Source: Gari tellinella
Lineage: Eukaryota; Mollusca; Bivalvia; Cardiida; Psammobiidae
NCBI GenBank assembly: GCA_922989275.2
Contig: OV277869.1
Span: forward strand, 18,375,189 to 18,439,188
Direction of reading: 5' to 3'
DNA: 64,000 bases
The notes under the pieces were generated by a model. That model searched no databases. It had not been told where the DNA came from and saw nothing but the letters and a program-made list of their open reading frames with translations. The translations under genes and the position numbers were made by a program. This document shows positions 23,980 through 36,086 of this stretch, in pieces. Position 1 is the stretch's first letter, and each line of letters starts with the position of its first letter.

Positions 23980-24820
23980 ATATACTGACACGAAAAAGAA
24001 ACTGTGCACTTGTTTAGGAATTAAAATTTCCATCTTTTTTAAAAGAAATATAGGCAAGTGTGGTATCAAAATGTTCGTAAATATTTCTTGTACACGATGC
24101 TTTATTTTTTAACCAAAGTCGTGTCATTATAAATGCACTTTTAACGCTTGAATGAAGTAGAGATTAAAAGTAAAAGTTGCAAATCGGTATTGTTTCCTAA
24201 AGTTTTGAAAAAAGTAAATTGATTTAAATCAGTATGTGTAATGTCCTCATTTTATACTGACCAATGCAATAAATCTCGAACGAATTGACCTGACGTAACG
24301 TCTTGTGACGTAAATTGGTCAACGTCATGTATCTACCCTGGCGTGATGGCTTGCTGGATCCTGACTGATCTCTTACGCTTCCATTTTGACCGTTAGGATG
24401 TCGAAGAGTCATGATGATATTTCGGTGGCAATCAAACTACCCAGTGACGTCAGAGACGCTGACGTCGGACTTAAGGTGTTAAAGTGTCTGAATTCGTTCG
24501 TTTTCTTGAAGCCGTGGCAGCTTATTAATAAGTTAAATTCAAATGCACTGTGATTTTATTATTGCATAATCAGTAAAGATACCAATCAGTGAAAATCTGT
24601 ACTTGTAAACATGTTGTACATGTAGCACGTGCATAATATTGCATAATAAACGTTGGTACGTTTGCATGACATCCAAGCGCTTTAATATTTATTAAATTAG
24701 TGCAATGTGTGTAGAATTATTTTATCACTCATTATGCTAAAATTTATCATTCTAAACTTAGTAACGAAAAAGTTACACGCAATATAAAAGTGCACAGTTT
24801 CTTTTTCGTGTCAGTATATT
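23980..24820. mobile_element. 0.84 kb element with about 32 bp TIRs
   Basis: Left ATATACTGACACGAAAAAGA with AACTGTGCACTT following, and the inverse at 24789-24820. The interior is AT-rich at the ends and holds a GC-richer block (about 24280-24480), but no transposase. It lies 33 bases from the preceding TA-flanked MITE. Confidence 0.65.
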
Positions 24821-24889
24821 TTTGGAAAATTATTGAGACGAAAGACTAATCTTTTTGAGGGTCTCTCCTCTCCTTTTGTGTTACATGTA

Positions 24890-25078
24890 GTTCTACCCCT
24901 TCGCTGCCCTGCCCCGAATACAATAGTTATTTGCAAATACGCGGCGTCTAATCATGATCCAAACTATTTGACGTTCATCTCAATATTTCTTCAGTCAAAA
25001 AACCTAAAATTTAAATTTTAGAAATAAAAGCCAATGATAATTGTTTAAATTGATGACGTCGTGCCAGTGACGGGGTTA
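24890..25078. repeat. Family C copy, left hairpin arm lost
   Basis: CTACCCCTTCGCTGCCCTGC at the left, GACGTCGTGCCAGTGACGGG-GTTAAA at the right; only GCGGCGTCTAATCATGATCC of the hairpin. Confidence 0.6.
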
Positions 25079-25170
25079 AAATTTACATCGCGAACAGCAA
25101 ATTTTGTACTGAAATAGTAAAATATAGCCACTTCCATCAACATGACAATCGCAGTAATAGAGTTTATATA

Positions 25171-25555
25171 GCGCCACCTCTCTACAACGACATCCAATAG
25201 GAGACACAGAGTGGGTGTGTTTTTGGAGGAAGTTGGTATAGGGAGGGAAAATTAAGACTTTGCTTACATTTGCAAACAGCTTGAATCCAGATCAGACGCC
25301 GCGAAACGCGACGTCTGATCTGGAATCAAGCTGTTTGTCACCAGTTACTATATTTATTATCAAAATATCTACTTATATGTAACTTTCAGAAAAAAAGCAG
25401 ACGACAAGTTTAAGCAGACGTTATTGCAGCAGTAAAATGTCTTGTTTAGGGAACAGCGGTGACGGTCTTTGTTAGGAGGGAGTCGTTGTTCGGAGGGAGT
25501 CGTTGTTCGGAGGGAGTCGTTGTTCGGAGGGCCGTTGTAGGGAGGGAACACTGTA
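25171..25555. repeat. Family B copy with tandem expansion
   Basis: CCTCTCTACAACGACATCCA at the left, GTAGGGAGGGAACACTGTA at the right. Hairpin GAATCCAGATCAGACGCCGC / GCGACGTCTGATCTGGAATC. Near the right end a 21 bp unit containing GGAGGGAGTCGTTGTTC is repeated about three times. Confidence 0.85.
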
Positions 25556-26709
25556 TTACCATCAGCGGTTTTTCGATATATTCATGGAATAAACCCATAA
25601 ATCTACCTCTATCGTAAAATATACAGGTAATTTGCCTTTTTTCCTATCAAGACAAATCTTCCATACTGCTTGCAGGAAGTTATAAACTTTAAATAACAAG
25701 ATCAAAGATACCCTGGGAAAATATTCACAACCCCGTTTCAATGGAAATAAAAGCAAATGCAATGTAAGTAAATAAAATGTAGAAAAGCGTCACTTTTTGA
25801 AGTTGATAACGATTCAATTTTAATATGGGTTTCATACATTTTAAAGTCAGGACTTAAGCTTGTAAAGCGTTTGAGGTCAGTTTGAGATCATTCTCTAGCT
25901 TTTGATTTGTCACATTTGACAAAAATACAAATTTGCGCAAATATTTCAAATAACCTAGCAGGTGGCAACTTAAAGCAAGCTAAAAGTAAAGCAAAAATCT
26001 TTTCTTCGCATTCTGCCATAGTTACAGCCTATTTAAAACAACCAAATGTCCTCAGTTCTGAGAACATGTGGTGGAAATGGTTGAACTTACAGGTACGTGT
26101 GACGGTGTCTGATATGGCTCAAAACTGTTTTCCATGGGCACGGACATCCATCGCCATTCGACACACAAGACATCAAAGGTGTATATTGCATCAGTGTTCA
26201 AACCAATGGACAATATATGTGAAAATAATTGACCTAAAATGCTCACATGTTAATATACATTGTAGAAAAGTATCTGTGATTTGTATATTTTATTGTCTTC
26301 ATAAAAGTCCATAGCCTCTTATAATTCAGTAATGAATGGGTTGGTTCATGTTTATATAATTATTATATATATTATGTATATGATGATGTTTCAAACGGTG
26401 TAACCATGACGAGACTCAACTAAAGATTATACTATGTCTTGGCACAAACACGCTTGTTCGGGAAGAATTACGTATACATGTACCACACTGTGTGTTTGAA
26501 GTCATATCATGTCCGGAAATGCTTCATTTGTTTCATAGAAAGCATGTTTTCTAAAAATCAATAGTTTTTCGAAAGAATTGATATTCCCAAACTGCGTTTA
26601 TGTGTTTGTTTTGGGTAGTGTTGTTTGTTTATGCCTCATATGACATTCTTGCAGAGAAACATCCATTACTTTCAACGCTAGTAACTGGTCGCTATTACAA
26701 ACATATTGT

Positions 26710-26909
26710 ACTGTATTGATCTGGATTCAAGCTATTTGTCACTCGTCATGGGGGGGGGGGGGGGTTCTGTCAAAATGTCCAATAAGTGACATTGACAAAA
26801 ACAGCAGACGACAATTTTAAGCAGACGATATTTCAGCCTAGCTCGGATATAATTGTATTGTTATGCGAGGAGGGAATTGTTGTACGTTGTATGGGGAATG
26901 AACACTGTA
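26710..26909. repeat. Family B copy, left half missing
   Basis: Begins in the right hairpin arm (GATCTGGATTCAAGC), then GACAATTTTAAGCAGACGAT and GAACACTGTA. A G homopolymer at 26750-26764 interrupts it. Confidence 0.65.
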
Positions 26910-27825
26910 GTTGCTTAATATGAACTTTATGTACATAATATCTTTTTTGCGGCCCTTTTTATCTAACCCTTATCTTAATTATCTACAATATTTGATCCGC
27001 TCCTGACTCCATAAAACGTACAAGATCAGGTGCCCAAACGATTGTTAAAACAGAGGGCAGCACTTGTCTAATGTAAACTCCGGTTTATTTCCGTCCGAGT
27101 TTATTTATACAGACACTTCCGGTTTTTGTACCAGTACCCTTACGAAGTGCCAATGAATAGTGGTTTATCCTTTGTTTTAACGTCTTCATTGAGTCTGTTT
27201 ATAATTTCAAACACCATCACTTATAAAAAGTGAATGACCTTGAATTTACATTCTGTAGGACGATGTCAAAAATAGACACAAACTGATTTCAATGTATTCA
27301 ACTGATTTTCTTTTTAACCTGTTCAATGCCAAAACATTAGTATATTTTCGTTGCACACAGCTTGGATCTTGACCAGACACCGTGTTACTCGGCGTCTGAT
27401 CAGAATCCAATCTGTTTGACACATTGTATTAACAGAAAAATTGCCATTTTCAACAAGCTGATAATTTACATTGTAGTTCATTTCATTTGCTTGGCTTGGC
27501 TTTCCAACCGAAGAGTCGTAGAAATGCCTTCAATACTACAACATATTGGGAAAAGTTGATACAGTCTGCATTAAAACCCACATGCACCCGGTGGATTCTT
27601 TAATGCTTATGAATTGGAATAGTCGTTTTTAATCTAAGGGTTGCCTGGTCTTAATTGTCATTTTCGTTTTGTTTTATATTGAATTTCCTATCAGCAAACA
27701 GTGTAGACTCTAATCAGTCGCCGCACCATGCGCCGTCTTTTCAGGGTTTTACTCTGTTTACCTATATCTAATATATATATGAGATCGTCGGCACATATGG
27801 GTAAATTACTAGACAAAATAGAATA

Positions 27826-28140
27826 CAGCAACAACATCCAATTGGAGACAAAGGTTGCGTGTGTTGTTCGGAGGGAGTTATAGGGAGGAAAATTGACGTA
27901 TATTTGCAAACAGCCTAAGTCAAGATCAGACGCCGCGCGTCTGATCTGACTTCAAGCTGTTTGTCACTATGTGGTTTTTGTCTCCAAATTTCCAATATGT
28001 GACCTTGAGAAAACAGCAGACGACAGTTTTAAGCCGGCGATATCGTCAGAAATAAATGTCTTGTTTGGGGAACAGTAGCAAGCGTTGTTGTAAGGAGGGA
28101 ATCGTTGTTCGGAGGGATGTTGTAGGATGGAAGCACTGTA
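27826..28140. repeat. Family B copy
   Basis: AACAACATCCAATTGGAGAC at the left, GGAAGCACTGTA at the right. The hairpin loop is deleted, so the arms meet directly (AGATCAGACGCCGCGCGTCT). Confidence 0.75.
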
Positions 28141-28385
28141 GTCAACTTTTGAAGACAACAGTTCTAAGTATAAGATAAATTATCATATTTCATATTACAA
28201 ATGTAAAGCAAATAGCACAATCATCCTATTAGCATTGTCTCGACTGAGTTAATGACGTTTAAAGTACCGCATTATACAACATTAGTGTCAAGTTGCTTTG
28301 GACTTAGTCATAGATGTATTTAGCTTAGTGTTTCGCTGTTGCATAAAACCGGTATGCCATAGCAAGGTAAGGAAGACTCACTAAT

Positions 28386-28600
28386 TATTGTAATTACAAT
28401 TATTATTATTATCATTATTATTATAACTATTATTATTATTATTATTATTATTGTTATTATATCATGTATCAATATTATTATTTATTTATTGTTATTATTG
28501 TTGGTGTTGTTATTATTGTTGTTGTTGCTGTTGTTGATGCTGCTGTTGTTGTTGTTGTTGTAGTTGTTGTTATCATTATTATAATTATTATTATTACTAT
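28386..28600. repeat. ATT/GTT trinucleotide microsatellite
   Basis: Long runs of ATT, changing to GTT/GTTGCT and back to ATT. The open frame through it (poly Val/Ile) is a consequence of the repeat. Confidence 0.9.
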
Positions 28601-29148
28601 TACGGTAATTCAGATAATCATCACCATTGTTCGGTTCAAACCGGCATTTCACGAGAATGACCGATCGCTTTACCGTAAATTACGTATAGTTTCGATTTTA
28701 ATCCGATCCAATTAGAGGTCATCATCCTTAACATTCTTTTCATTGTTTCTAACTGCTTAAGCAGATAATTTGCAGGGCATTACCATGATTCAGCCAATTA
28801 TATAGCATGACGAAGATGAAAATAGTATCTGATTCACGTTTACCAGTCTGCATTGCGCATGCGCATTATATTTAAAACAGCTTGCAAATGTTAACAATAA
28901 AATATGAGCTCGTTGCCATGGATTTGCGTTCACGAGAAATTTATTCTCCGTGAAATTTAAAACTAAACTTAACGCAATTTAATAAATCATTCACAGAGTT
29001 TTAAAAGATTTATAAGTAACTAATAGGAAGTATAACTTCTCAAAATGTCATCATTAAAGTAAGACTCTTTGAAGCTCTTAATCTGTAAATTATACATAAT
29101 AAGTAAATTACTGTCTTATATTAGACCTCATGCGAGTAAATGCTTTTC
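28601..29148. other. No gene seen
   Basis: Unrecognised AT-rich sequence between the microsatellite and the family E copy. Confidence 0.4.
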
Positions 29149-29399
29149 CTTAACTCTTTCCTCCCTGAAACTTTAAATGGACAATTCCAGTTTCGATTTT
29201 TGTCTAGTCCATTTCTGGCTTTTAAGAGTTATTTTTGTCAATTTTGGCATTACTGGCAAACAGTGAAGACCCTGATCAGAGGGCTCCTTTCGGAGCCCTC
29301 TGATCTGGGCCTTCACTGTTTGCACAGGACAAGTGTATTATTCACATGTACACTGTTTGAAATGACGCCTATAGGCGGAACTAGGGTTCAAAGGGTTAA
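29149..29399. repeat. Family E palindromic MITE (reference copy)
   Basis: TTAACTCTTTCCTCCCTGAA at the left, TAGGGTTCAAAGGGTTAA at the right. Central hairpin GACCCTGATCAGAGGGCTCC / GGAGCCCTCTGATCTGGGCC inside GGCAAACAGTGAA...TTCACTGTTTGC. It shares the outer CAAACAG and the GATCAGA step with families A-C, but has GGGCTCC instead of CGCCG. Confidence 0.85.
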
Positions 29400-29580
29400 A
29401 GAAGCATTTACCCTTTCACCACTATGGACGATTAGAGTCGATTTTGCAAACATTTTATATCCTGATCAGACACCGCGTTACGCTCAGATCTGGCTCCAAA
29501 CTGTTTGCAAATAATGGTTCTGCATAAACGTGAAAGGAAAACTTCCCTTCTCAACTGCATAATACAAATACTCGCTTTAA

Positions 29581-29790
29581 ATACCCTTTCACCGCCAATG
29601 GCGCGAAATACGCCTTTGCAAACAGTTTGGTTCATGATCAAATGCTTAAGGCGGCGTTGGACCAAGATCTAAACTATTTGAAGCTCGTTTCAAGATTTCC
29701 TCAATTATACTCTCATAAATCTAAATTTGATACGTTATTGCAGACAACAATATTGAAGCAGACGACAATATGGCGCTGCAAGTGTAAAAG
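29581..29790. repeat. Family C copy, hairpin diverged
   Basis: TACCCTTTCACCGCCAATGG at the left, AAGCAGACGACAATATGGCG then CTGCAAGTGTAAA at the right. The hairpin has only GGCGTTGGACCAAGATC left of one arm. Confidence 0.7.
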
Positions 29791-29901
29791 CCTTACGATA
29801 ATTTTGACCCGAAAAGGTTCACAAAGTTAGCACGATACCGTGTGCCAGAACGATAAACATGTACACTTAGTCGTACATGTATTTTAAAGTACGAGTATAA
29901 T

Positions 29902-29920
29902 TGATTGATTGGTTGATTGG

Positions 29921-29970
<50 letters not shown>
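29902..29970. repeat. TTGA tetranucleotide microsatellite
   Basis: About 17 units of TTGA with a few TTGG variants at the left end. Confidence 0.9.
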
Positions 29971-30336
29971 TGTGTTTACGGCATTGCGATACAAGATTTT
30001 TTTTTTTTTTAGTAGTGGTCATATTACGCCTGTGTGTATCTACGTAGTGAATGCATATGTCACATTTTGGAGGAGTCTTACGACTCTGTCAGTTCGGGCA
30101 ATGGGTGTATTCTATCCTCCCCTCCCCCATCTCACGGATGTGGAGAGATGCATGTTTTGCCCAACAAATGGTATTTGGCTAAATCAATCAGGCCCATTGC
30201 AAACAGATTTGAGTCCGATCAAACAACGAAAAACTTCGATTCCGCTAATATTTTAGTTTTAATTACCGATACCTGTGAATTTTACATTTTCGTCTGTATG
30301 CAAGTATCATAAATGTGTCCTACAATGATAAATATA

Positions 30337-30690
30337 TACAGTGCTCCCTCTCTACAACGACATCCAATGGGAGACAAAAATTATGTTCGTTGTTCGGAGG
30401 GAGTCGATATAGGGAGGGAAATTGGCTAACATTTGCAAACAGCTTGAATCCAGATCAGACGCCGCGTCACGCGGTGTCTGATCTGTATTCAAGCTGTTTG
30501 TCACTCGTCATTACGGGTTTTTTTCTGTCAAAATTTCCATTATGTAACTTTGAGAAAAACAGCAGACGACAATTTTAACCAGACGACATTGCAGCCGTAA
30601 ATTGGTTGAACGTAATTGTTCTGTTTAGAAACCTGCGACCAGGGTCGTTGTAAGGAGGGAGTCGTTGTTGGGAGGACCGTTGTAGGGAGA
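30337..30690. repeat. Family B copy, right tip missing
   Basis: TACAGTGCTCCCTCTCTACA at the left; hairpin GAATCCAGATCAGACGCCGC / GCGGTGTCTGATCTGTATTC; then GGAGGACCGTTGTAGGGAGA without the final ACACTGTA. Confidence 0.8.
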
Positions 30691-31188
30691 TGAGAAGTAA
30701 TAATGCGTTCATTTGTCACGTCATATATAGTAGTGTAGACGTCCACTCACAAACAAACGCTATTACGCCTAAACCATTTTGTCCATTGCGAACAGTTGGG
30801 GGCCAGATCAGACGCCGGGTAATCAACTGTTTGCATTGGATATAAGGAATTTAGCATAATTGCGTTTTCTCCACTGTAAGTTAGACAGGTACGCTACTAC
30901 AATATAATTTCGCTAGTAAGTATTTAAGATGCATGTTTGAAAGTAACACAAATGTTAGACTAGCCGATAGCCCTCGGGAGAAAATATACTTTTTACGTGT
31001 TCCATTTTCGATAGTTATCCACTCATGCCTTATTTCCATTTATAAGGTGCAACACTTCGCTTTAATGGTTAGAAAAAACAAGTATGTATAAATACAGTAA
31101 AACCTCCTTATTACGATCCTGGACACCCAATAGTACCAGTCGGTATTAAGAGTAGGGCATCGAGCACGAGTTTTCTTTATTTGCTCCC

Positions 31189-31192
<4 letters not shown>

Positions 31193-31265
<73 letters not shown>

Positions 31266-31267
31266 CT

Positions 31268-31321
<54 letters not shown>
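31193..31321. repeat. CT dinucleotide microsatellite
   Basis: About 130 bases of CT with a few TT or CC interruptions. Confidence 0.95.
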
Positions 31322-31324
<3 letters not shown>

Positions 31325-31437
31325 GCGTCTAATTAGCCTAGACGGCAGAAACGGACGTTATCTAACCAACCAAATGTTATTATGACCACTAAAACAAAGG
31401 CTACTTGCGTGTGAAAATGATATAGGTGACAGCTAAA

Positions 31438-31620
31438 ACAATCTCTTTGGAATCGTCTTGAACAGTGTGACATCTCTTTGGAATCGTCTTGAAAAGACGA
31501 TTCCAAAGAGATGTCACAAGACAGGATTACATGGAGAAATTAGAAATTAGATGTATTTTAAAGTTTTGACTTACGACCGTTTTTGTCGTACGACGTTTCG
31601 TAAGACGGGACCCTGATGTT
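31438..31620. repeat. Partial copy of the ACGTCGTACGACAA foldback
   Basis: Carries the central hairpin (TCTTTGGAATCGTCTTG duplicated, then inverted) and the right end (GACTTACGACCGTTTTTGTC then GTACGACGTTTCGTAAG), but no left terminus. Two tandem copies of ACATCTCTTTGGAATCGTCT-type sequence precede the hairpin. Confidence 0.65.
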
Positions 31621-31817
31621 TAACACAATTTAGTGGTGGTAATAAAGTGGTTTTACTGTATATACTACATAGCCAGGTATAAAGTCGTGTTCTGAATGAA
31701 TGGAATATAAACCTGTTGAACATTTCCACCCCAGGTGTGTCGGAATCCCCCATTACCCGACCGACCGCTACACATGGCAATACTCGAGTTGTGAACCATC
31801 AAAATGTTTTATTGATA

Positions 31818-32062
31818 CAGTGGAGAATGCGTCATTCTTTCCCGTTTAAACGCAAACGAAACGCAAACGCAAACCACTAAAACGTAGAAAATGACAACTT
31901 TTTGACAATTCTGATAATTCATGTTATCTTGATTACAAACAGTTTAGAGCCTGATCAGACGCCGGATTACCCGGCGTCTGATCTGGCTTCAAACTGTTTG
32001 CAATAGAAATAATAGTTAAGCATTAACGCGTTTATTGGGAAATACTAACGTTTTCACCACTA
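31818..32062. repeat. Family A copy
   Basis: TA-CAGTGGAGAATGCGTCATTC at the left; hairpin GAGCCTGATCAGACGCCGG / CCGGCGTCTGATCTGGCTTC; right ACGTTTTCACCACTA. Followed after 20 bases by a second copy. Confidence 0.8.
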
Positions 32063-32082
32063 AACACGCGCTTAGGAAGCTA

Positions 32083-32321
32083 CGGTGGAGGTAACCTTAT
32101 TCTTTTCCGTTTAAACGAAAAAACCCGAAAATTATGCATCAATTATAAAATATTGTTTTTAATTCTCAACGATTGTTTTTAATTCGAAAGTCAAACAGTT
32201 TGGTACTTGATCAGACGCCGGGTTACCCGGTATCTGATCTGGCTCTTAACTATTTGCAATGGACATATTGTTTAGCTGTACAAACGCGTTTATTGGGAAA
32301 GAATACCTGTTTTCTCCACTG
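32083..32321. repeat. Family A copy, second of a close pair
   Basis: TA-CGGTGGAGGTAACCTTATTC and TTCTCCACTG-TA. Same orientation as its neighbour; hairpin GTACTTGATCAGACGCCGGG / CCGGTATCTGATCTGGCTC. Confidence 0.75.
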
Positions 32322-32814
32322 TATATCAGACGCATGTGAAGCTATCAAGGTACATGTAACTATGCCGTCATGGTGCACACTAAAGACCTACTTATTACTC
32401 AAATAAAGTTTCACCAATGGGGCGTAAGACACGTGGTGCTAAAGCAAGATGACAGTAAAGCAGAAAACTCTTGGAGGAGTTGTCTGCCTTGATCTCATTA
32501 TGCTTAAAGCTGTAGCATGTTTTATACATCGAAAGCAATCCCTTGATTGAGAGGCCGTGATAGAGGGGTTATGTTGTATATGATTAATTCCTTCTAAGGA
32601 ATGTTTTAATTGGCGATGATAATAAAAATGAAAATATTTAAGGAATACAGTTTAAACGGCAAGATGTGTGTGTATGAAAGTGTTTCGAATTAGAAAAAAG
32701 CTTAATATTAATGTACATTAAAGTATGGTCAATCTTCCTAAACGCAAAGCCATTACATGTAAAATATGGTTTTATGCTACATGTAACAAAGCATAGGTGT
32801 TGGCTCATTTAGTG

Positions 32815-33097
32815 ATTTGATTGTGGGTATGTTAGTCCGTGTGCCCATGCACTTTTTGTCCGCAATATAATTCATATACCACTTTAGTCAGGAATACCAA
32901 ATTGGTGTGAGAGTATATCTTGGAATTGCAGAGAACCAAGTAGAATATTTAGGTCACTGTGACCTTGATCATGACCTTAGACCTCAATTATAGAAAAAAA
33001 CTGGCCCGTGGGATATTTCCTTTAAATCACCAGCTAGTGGTATCAAATTTGTTGTGTGAATACACCATCGGATTGCAGGGTACCGTTAGACTGAACT
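32815..33097. repeat. Dispersed 'gtgaccttgatcatgacctt' type repeat
   Basis: GTCACTGTGACCTTGATCAT and GACCTTAGACC, with a TGGTATCAAATTTGTTGTGT follow-on. Similar short blocks lie at 10405-10445 and 49495-49550. Common in mollusc non-coding DNA by general knowledge; the family is not named. Confidence 0.5.
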
Positions 33098-33310
33098 TAA
33101 CCCATTTGTGCCCATGATCCCATATATGGGACATAGGCAAACAGGGTCGACTCTGATCAGACGCCGCATGATCAGAGTTTACACTGTTTGCTGATTGGAA
33201 TTTCAATATAAAACAAAATGAAAATTTTGACCAGGTACATGTATCCCTTTGATAAAAATGTACTTATCCAATATATAAACATGGAAGAATCCACTGGGTA
33301 TAAATGAGTA
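33098..33310. repeat. Family F copy
   Basis: TTAACCCATTTGTGCCCATG with CATATATG at the left, GGAAGAATCCACTGGGTATA at the right. The hairpin right arm is shortened (CGCATGATCAGAGTTTACAC). Confidence 0.7.
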
Positions 33311-34309
33311 AATTGAAAACTGGTATCTCCCATTAATAGATCCAGGGTGGATAAGTAAACTGAACATGGCTTTCTCAGTAAATTTTTTCAATTGAAGCAT
33401 TTTGTTAAGTTTACCAGTAACTCTCCAAAAATCAAATACATACGAAATCCGAAATCTAAAACATGTAGTATAAAATCTACTGAAACTGATAATTTATTGA
33501 ATGATTTGTTTGTGAATCTGTGTGCCGATCTTTAATCTCAGCTCGATGGTTGCCTGTGTTGACAACATGTATTAAAGTACATGATTGTATAAACGATGTT
33601 GGCAGAAAGTGCTAACTGGTTTCTGGTTACGTATAAATTACGGATGGATACCATATCTAGTGTAAGAGTAGATCTTGCCACCACAGGGTGTCACATACTA
33701 CTTTAAAGTCTCAGTAACATTGACGTTTTCAAAACCTTTGTACATGTATATAAACAATGAAATTTTCAAACAAATGTACACGGAGAGTTCATTGCGATAT
33801 CCAGGCATAAAAGGGTTAAGACAAGTTTGCCGTTCATATACATGTATTTGTTATGTGTCATGACAAAACCTGCCTTATTGCATTGCATCATTGTATCATT
33901 TTTTTTAAACATGAATTTTATGTACCGGTATTTTGAATTGAGAAATATTGAGATGGGTATCAAACCGTTTGGATCACGAACATATGCCGGTGGCGTCTGA
34001 TCAGGATCAAAACAGTTGCAAATAATAATTGCACGCGGGTAAGGCCATGAAGGGAATTAAGAAGGTCCATTTTATGAGGCATGAAAATTTGTTACCGTGT
34101 GGAAATATTTTACATTGGTGGCGCTGTATTTGAAATAAGTCATTTGCCAATTCATTTGTTTTTCTTTCTCTTCCTGAATTGAAACTTGACTGACTTCCAG
34201 ATTAACGAAAACATATCAACGCCCACCTCAGATGATTGTAGAAAAACAATAGACGAATAATCTGTGGAGTGAGTTAAATATACAGTCGAGTTTCCTCACT
34301 CGGTTACAT

Positions 34310-34520
34310 TGCTCCATTTACGACTTTTTCGCATTTAATTTATTCCTGGGCTGAAGAAAAAAATTCCGATACAAATAGCCATGAAAATGTACACGAAAAA
34401 ACATATCTAAATCCTGGCAGATGACAGCTTAAAGCAGGCTGAAAATACAGCAGAATGCGCCATAAGGCGCATTCTGCTTTATTTTCAACATGCTTTAAGT
34501 GGTCATCTATCATGAAACAG
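34310..34520. repeat. Family D copy
   Basis: GCATTTAATTTATTCCTGGG block, then hairpin AAATACAGCAGAATGCGCCA / AAGGCGCATTCTGCTTTATT. The outer ends are diverged. Confidence 0.7.
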
Positions 34521-34995
34521 AAGAAAATAAAGTTTATTGCTATAACTGCTAAAATACTGTCAAATAAAATTATTCCCCTATATATTCTATATAAGGAAGT
34601 CAGCCGGGAAAATTGATCGATATCGATTTTATCGGCGTTTTGCAAGGGGGACAACCCACTTGATTAAGCCAGTCAAAATGGATCGAATGTTGGGTATGTT
34701 TCATAACTAGAAACATGCTATGGAATAAAGGGTTAATTCATTCCTCCACTAAAGCTACACCCACGTTATACATTCATGAACTTAGTACGCTCTTTTAGAA
34801 CTATTTCCTATATCCTAGCAACTGGTAGCTTAAAACAAGCATAACGTAAAGCACAATGCTCCTGAAGAAGCAGTCTTGTTTGCTTTCAGCAGGCAGCGTT
34901 TCGTTTGCGTTTCGTAAATGCGTTTAAATGGAAAACAATAACGAGTTTTTCTTGTATGGTTATACAGGTTACATACTTAAGCAAAAATTAAGTAT

Positions 34996-35099
34996 TAGTT
35001 ATAGTTCATTTTTTGAAAATTATGCAATATAACCTGGAGCGACCGTAGGGAGCGAACAGGTTATGTTGCATAATTTTCAAACAAATGAACTATAACTGA
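34996..35099. repeat. Palindrome with arms of about 40 bp
   Basis: AGTTATAGTTCATTTTTTGA and AAATTATGCAATATAACCTG pair with CAGGTTATGTTGCATAATTT and the inverse of the rest. The loop is GAGCGACCGTAGGGAGCGAA. Confidence 0.75.
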
Positions 35100-35357
35100 T
35101 TTACCGTTGCCTCGAATATGGCGCGTTGGACGGTGTATAGCAGTTATCGTTCACCCTAGTTTTCATACCGTTTAACAAAATTTACATATCGCGCCAGTTT
35201 GTCTGCCAATAAAAGGGCTCTATTTCGGTGGGCGGCTTTTCGGATTTTCGGAAACCCGCGAAATTATTCTAACACCTGAGAAACAAAACTAGTCTACCAA
35301 ATGGAATTTAAAACTAGAGCCATGAATGGCTTTGTCTTAAGACAAATATGATGCTTC

Positions 35358-35417
35358 CCCCCCCCCCCCCCCCCCACCCCCACCCCCCCCCCCACCCCCA
35401 CCCCCACCCCCCCCCCG
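35358..35417. repeat. C-rich (C5A)n tract
   Basis: Poly-C with regular CCCCCA units, about 60 bases. Confidence 0.9.
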
Positions 35418-35499
35418 CTTGCTGTAATTTTGTGAAAAATTAAAGCAAAGCAAAATCCTGTGCACATGCACATCTATGGTAAAAGAAGATGCAGGTGGC

Positions 35500-35682
35500 T
35501 GTTTAACCCTTTCAACTCAAACACTTATAATAGACAATTCCAATTTCTCATTCAGTCAAGTCCATTTTTTTGTAATAGAAGCTCTATGATGTGGTTCTAC
35601 AATGTTTACGCATGACAAGTTTACCGTTAACTGGTACATTGTAAATGACGAGTGTACTCCTCGCCTATAGGGTTCAATGACT
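35500..35682. repeat. Family E copy, hairpin deleted
   Basis: TTAACCCTTTCAACTCAAAC at the left, CTCCTCGCCTATAGGGTTCA at the right. The AGTCAAGTCCATTTTTTTG block remains, but the core hairpin is gone. Confidence 0.55.
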
Positions 35683-36086
35683 TAATGCAGGACAAAAGTA
35701 ATACACAAAGGTCAGTTGTGAGCCTTCTGTGTTAATTTGATTATGCATTAACTAGTCGCCTATCTACAGAGTTTTTTTTAACTTTGTCATACCTCTTCAC
35801 TGAATCACAGTCGTTATACATAGGTTATACTGTACTACATGTATGTAACTTCCATACATGTACGTAGTATGTCTATTTCCCAGCTGAGCGATTGCTGTAT
35901 GACGTAATAATGCGCTAAGCCCCGCCTTAGCGCGCGACGTCCATAACACCGTATTCATAACCTGCTTTATTTCTTCCATACCCGGTACAAAGCTGAACAA
36001 TATGCGATATATTTTTTCATTTCTCGCTGAAATAGAACTCTTTCATTGGCTGGCAAACTAGGGCGAACGGTAATGTAAAATAGAAT

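Larger units (their letters stand above)
35138..36086. repeat. Diverged inverted repeat around a poly-C region
   Basis: CGTTCACCCTAGTTTT...CTGCCAATAAAAGGGCTCTA on the left matches, inverted, TAGAACTCTTTCATTGGCTG...AACTAGGGCGAACG at 36024-36076; the right arm lacks about 45 bp. Possibly the ends of a decayed element containing the C-rich tract and a family E remnant. Confidence 0.5.

Noticed and set aside
28464..28715. Poly-Val/Ile open frame
   Set aside because: Translation of the ATT/GTT microsatellite.
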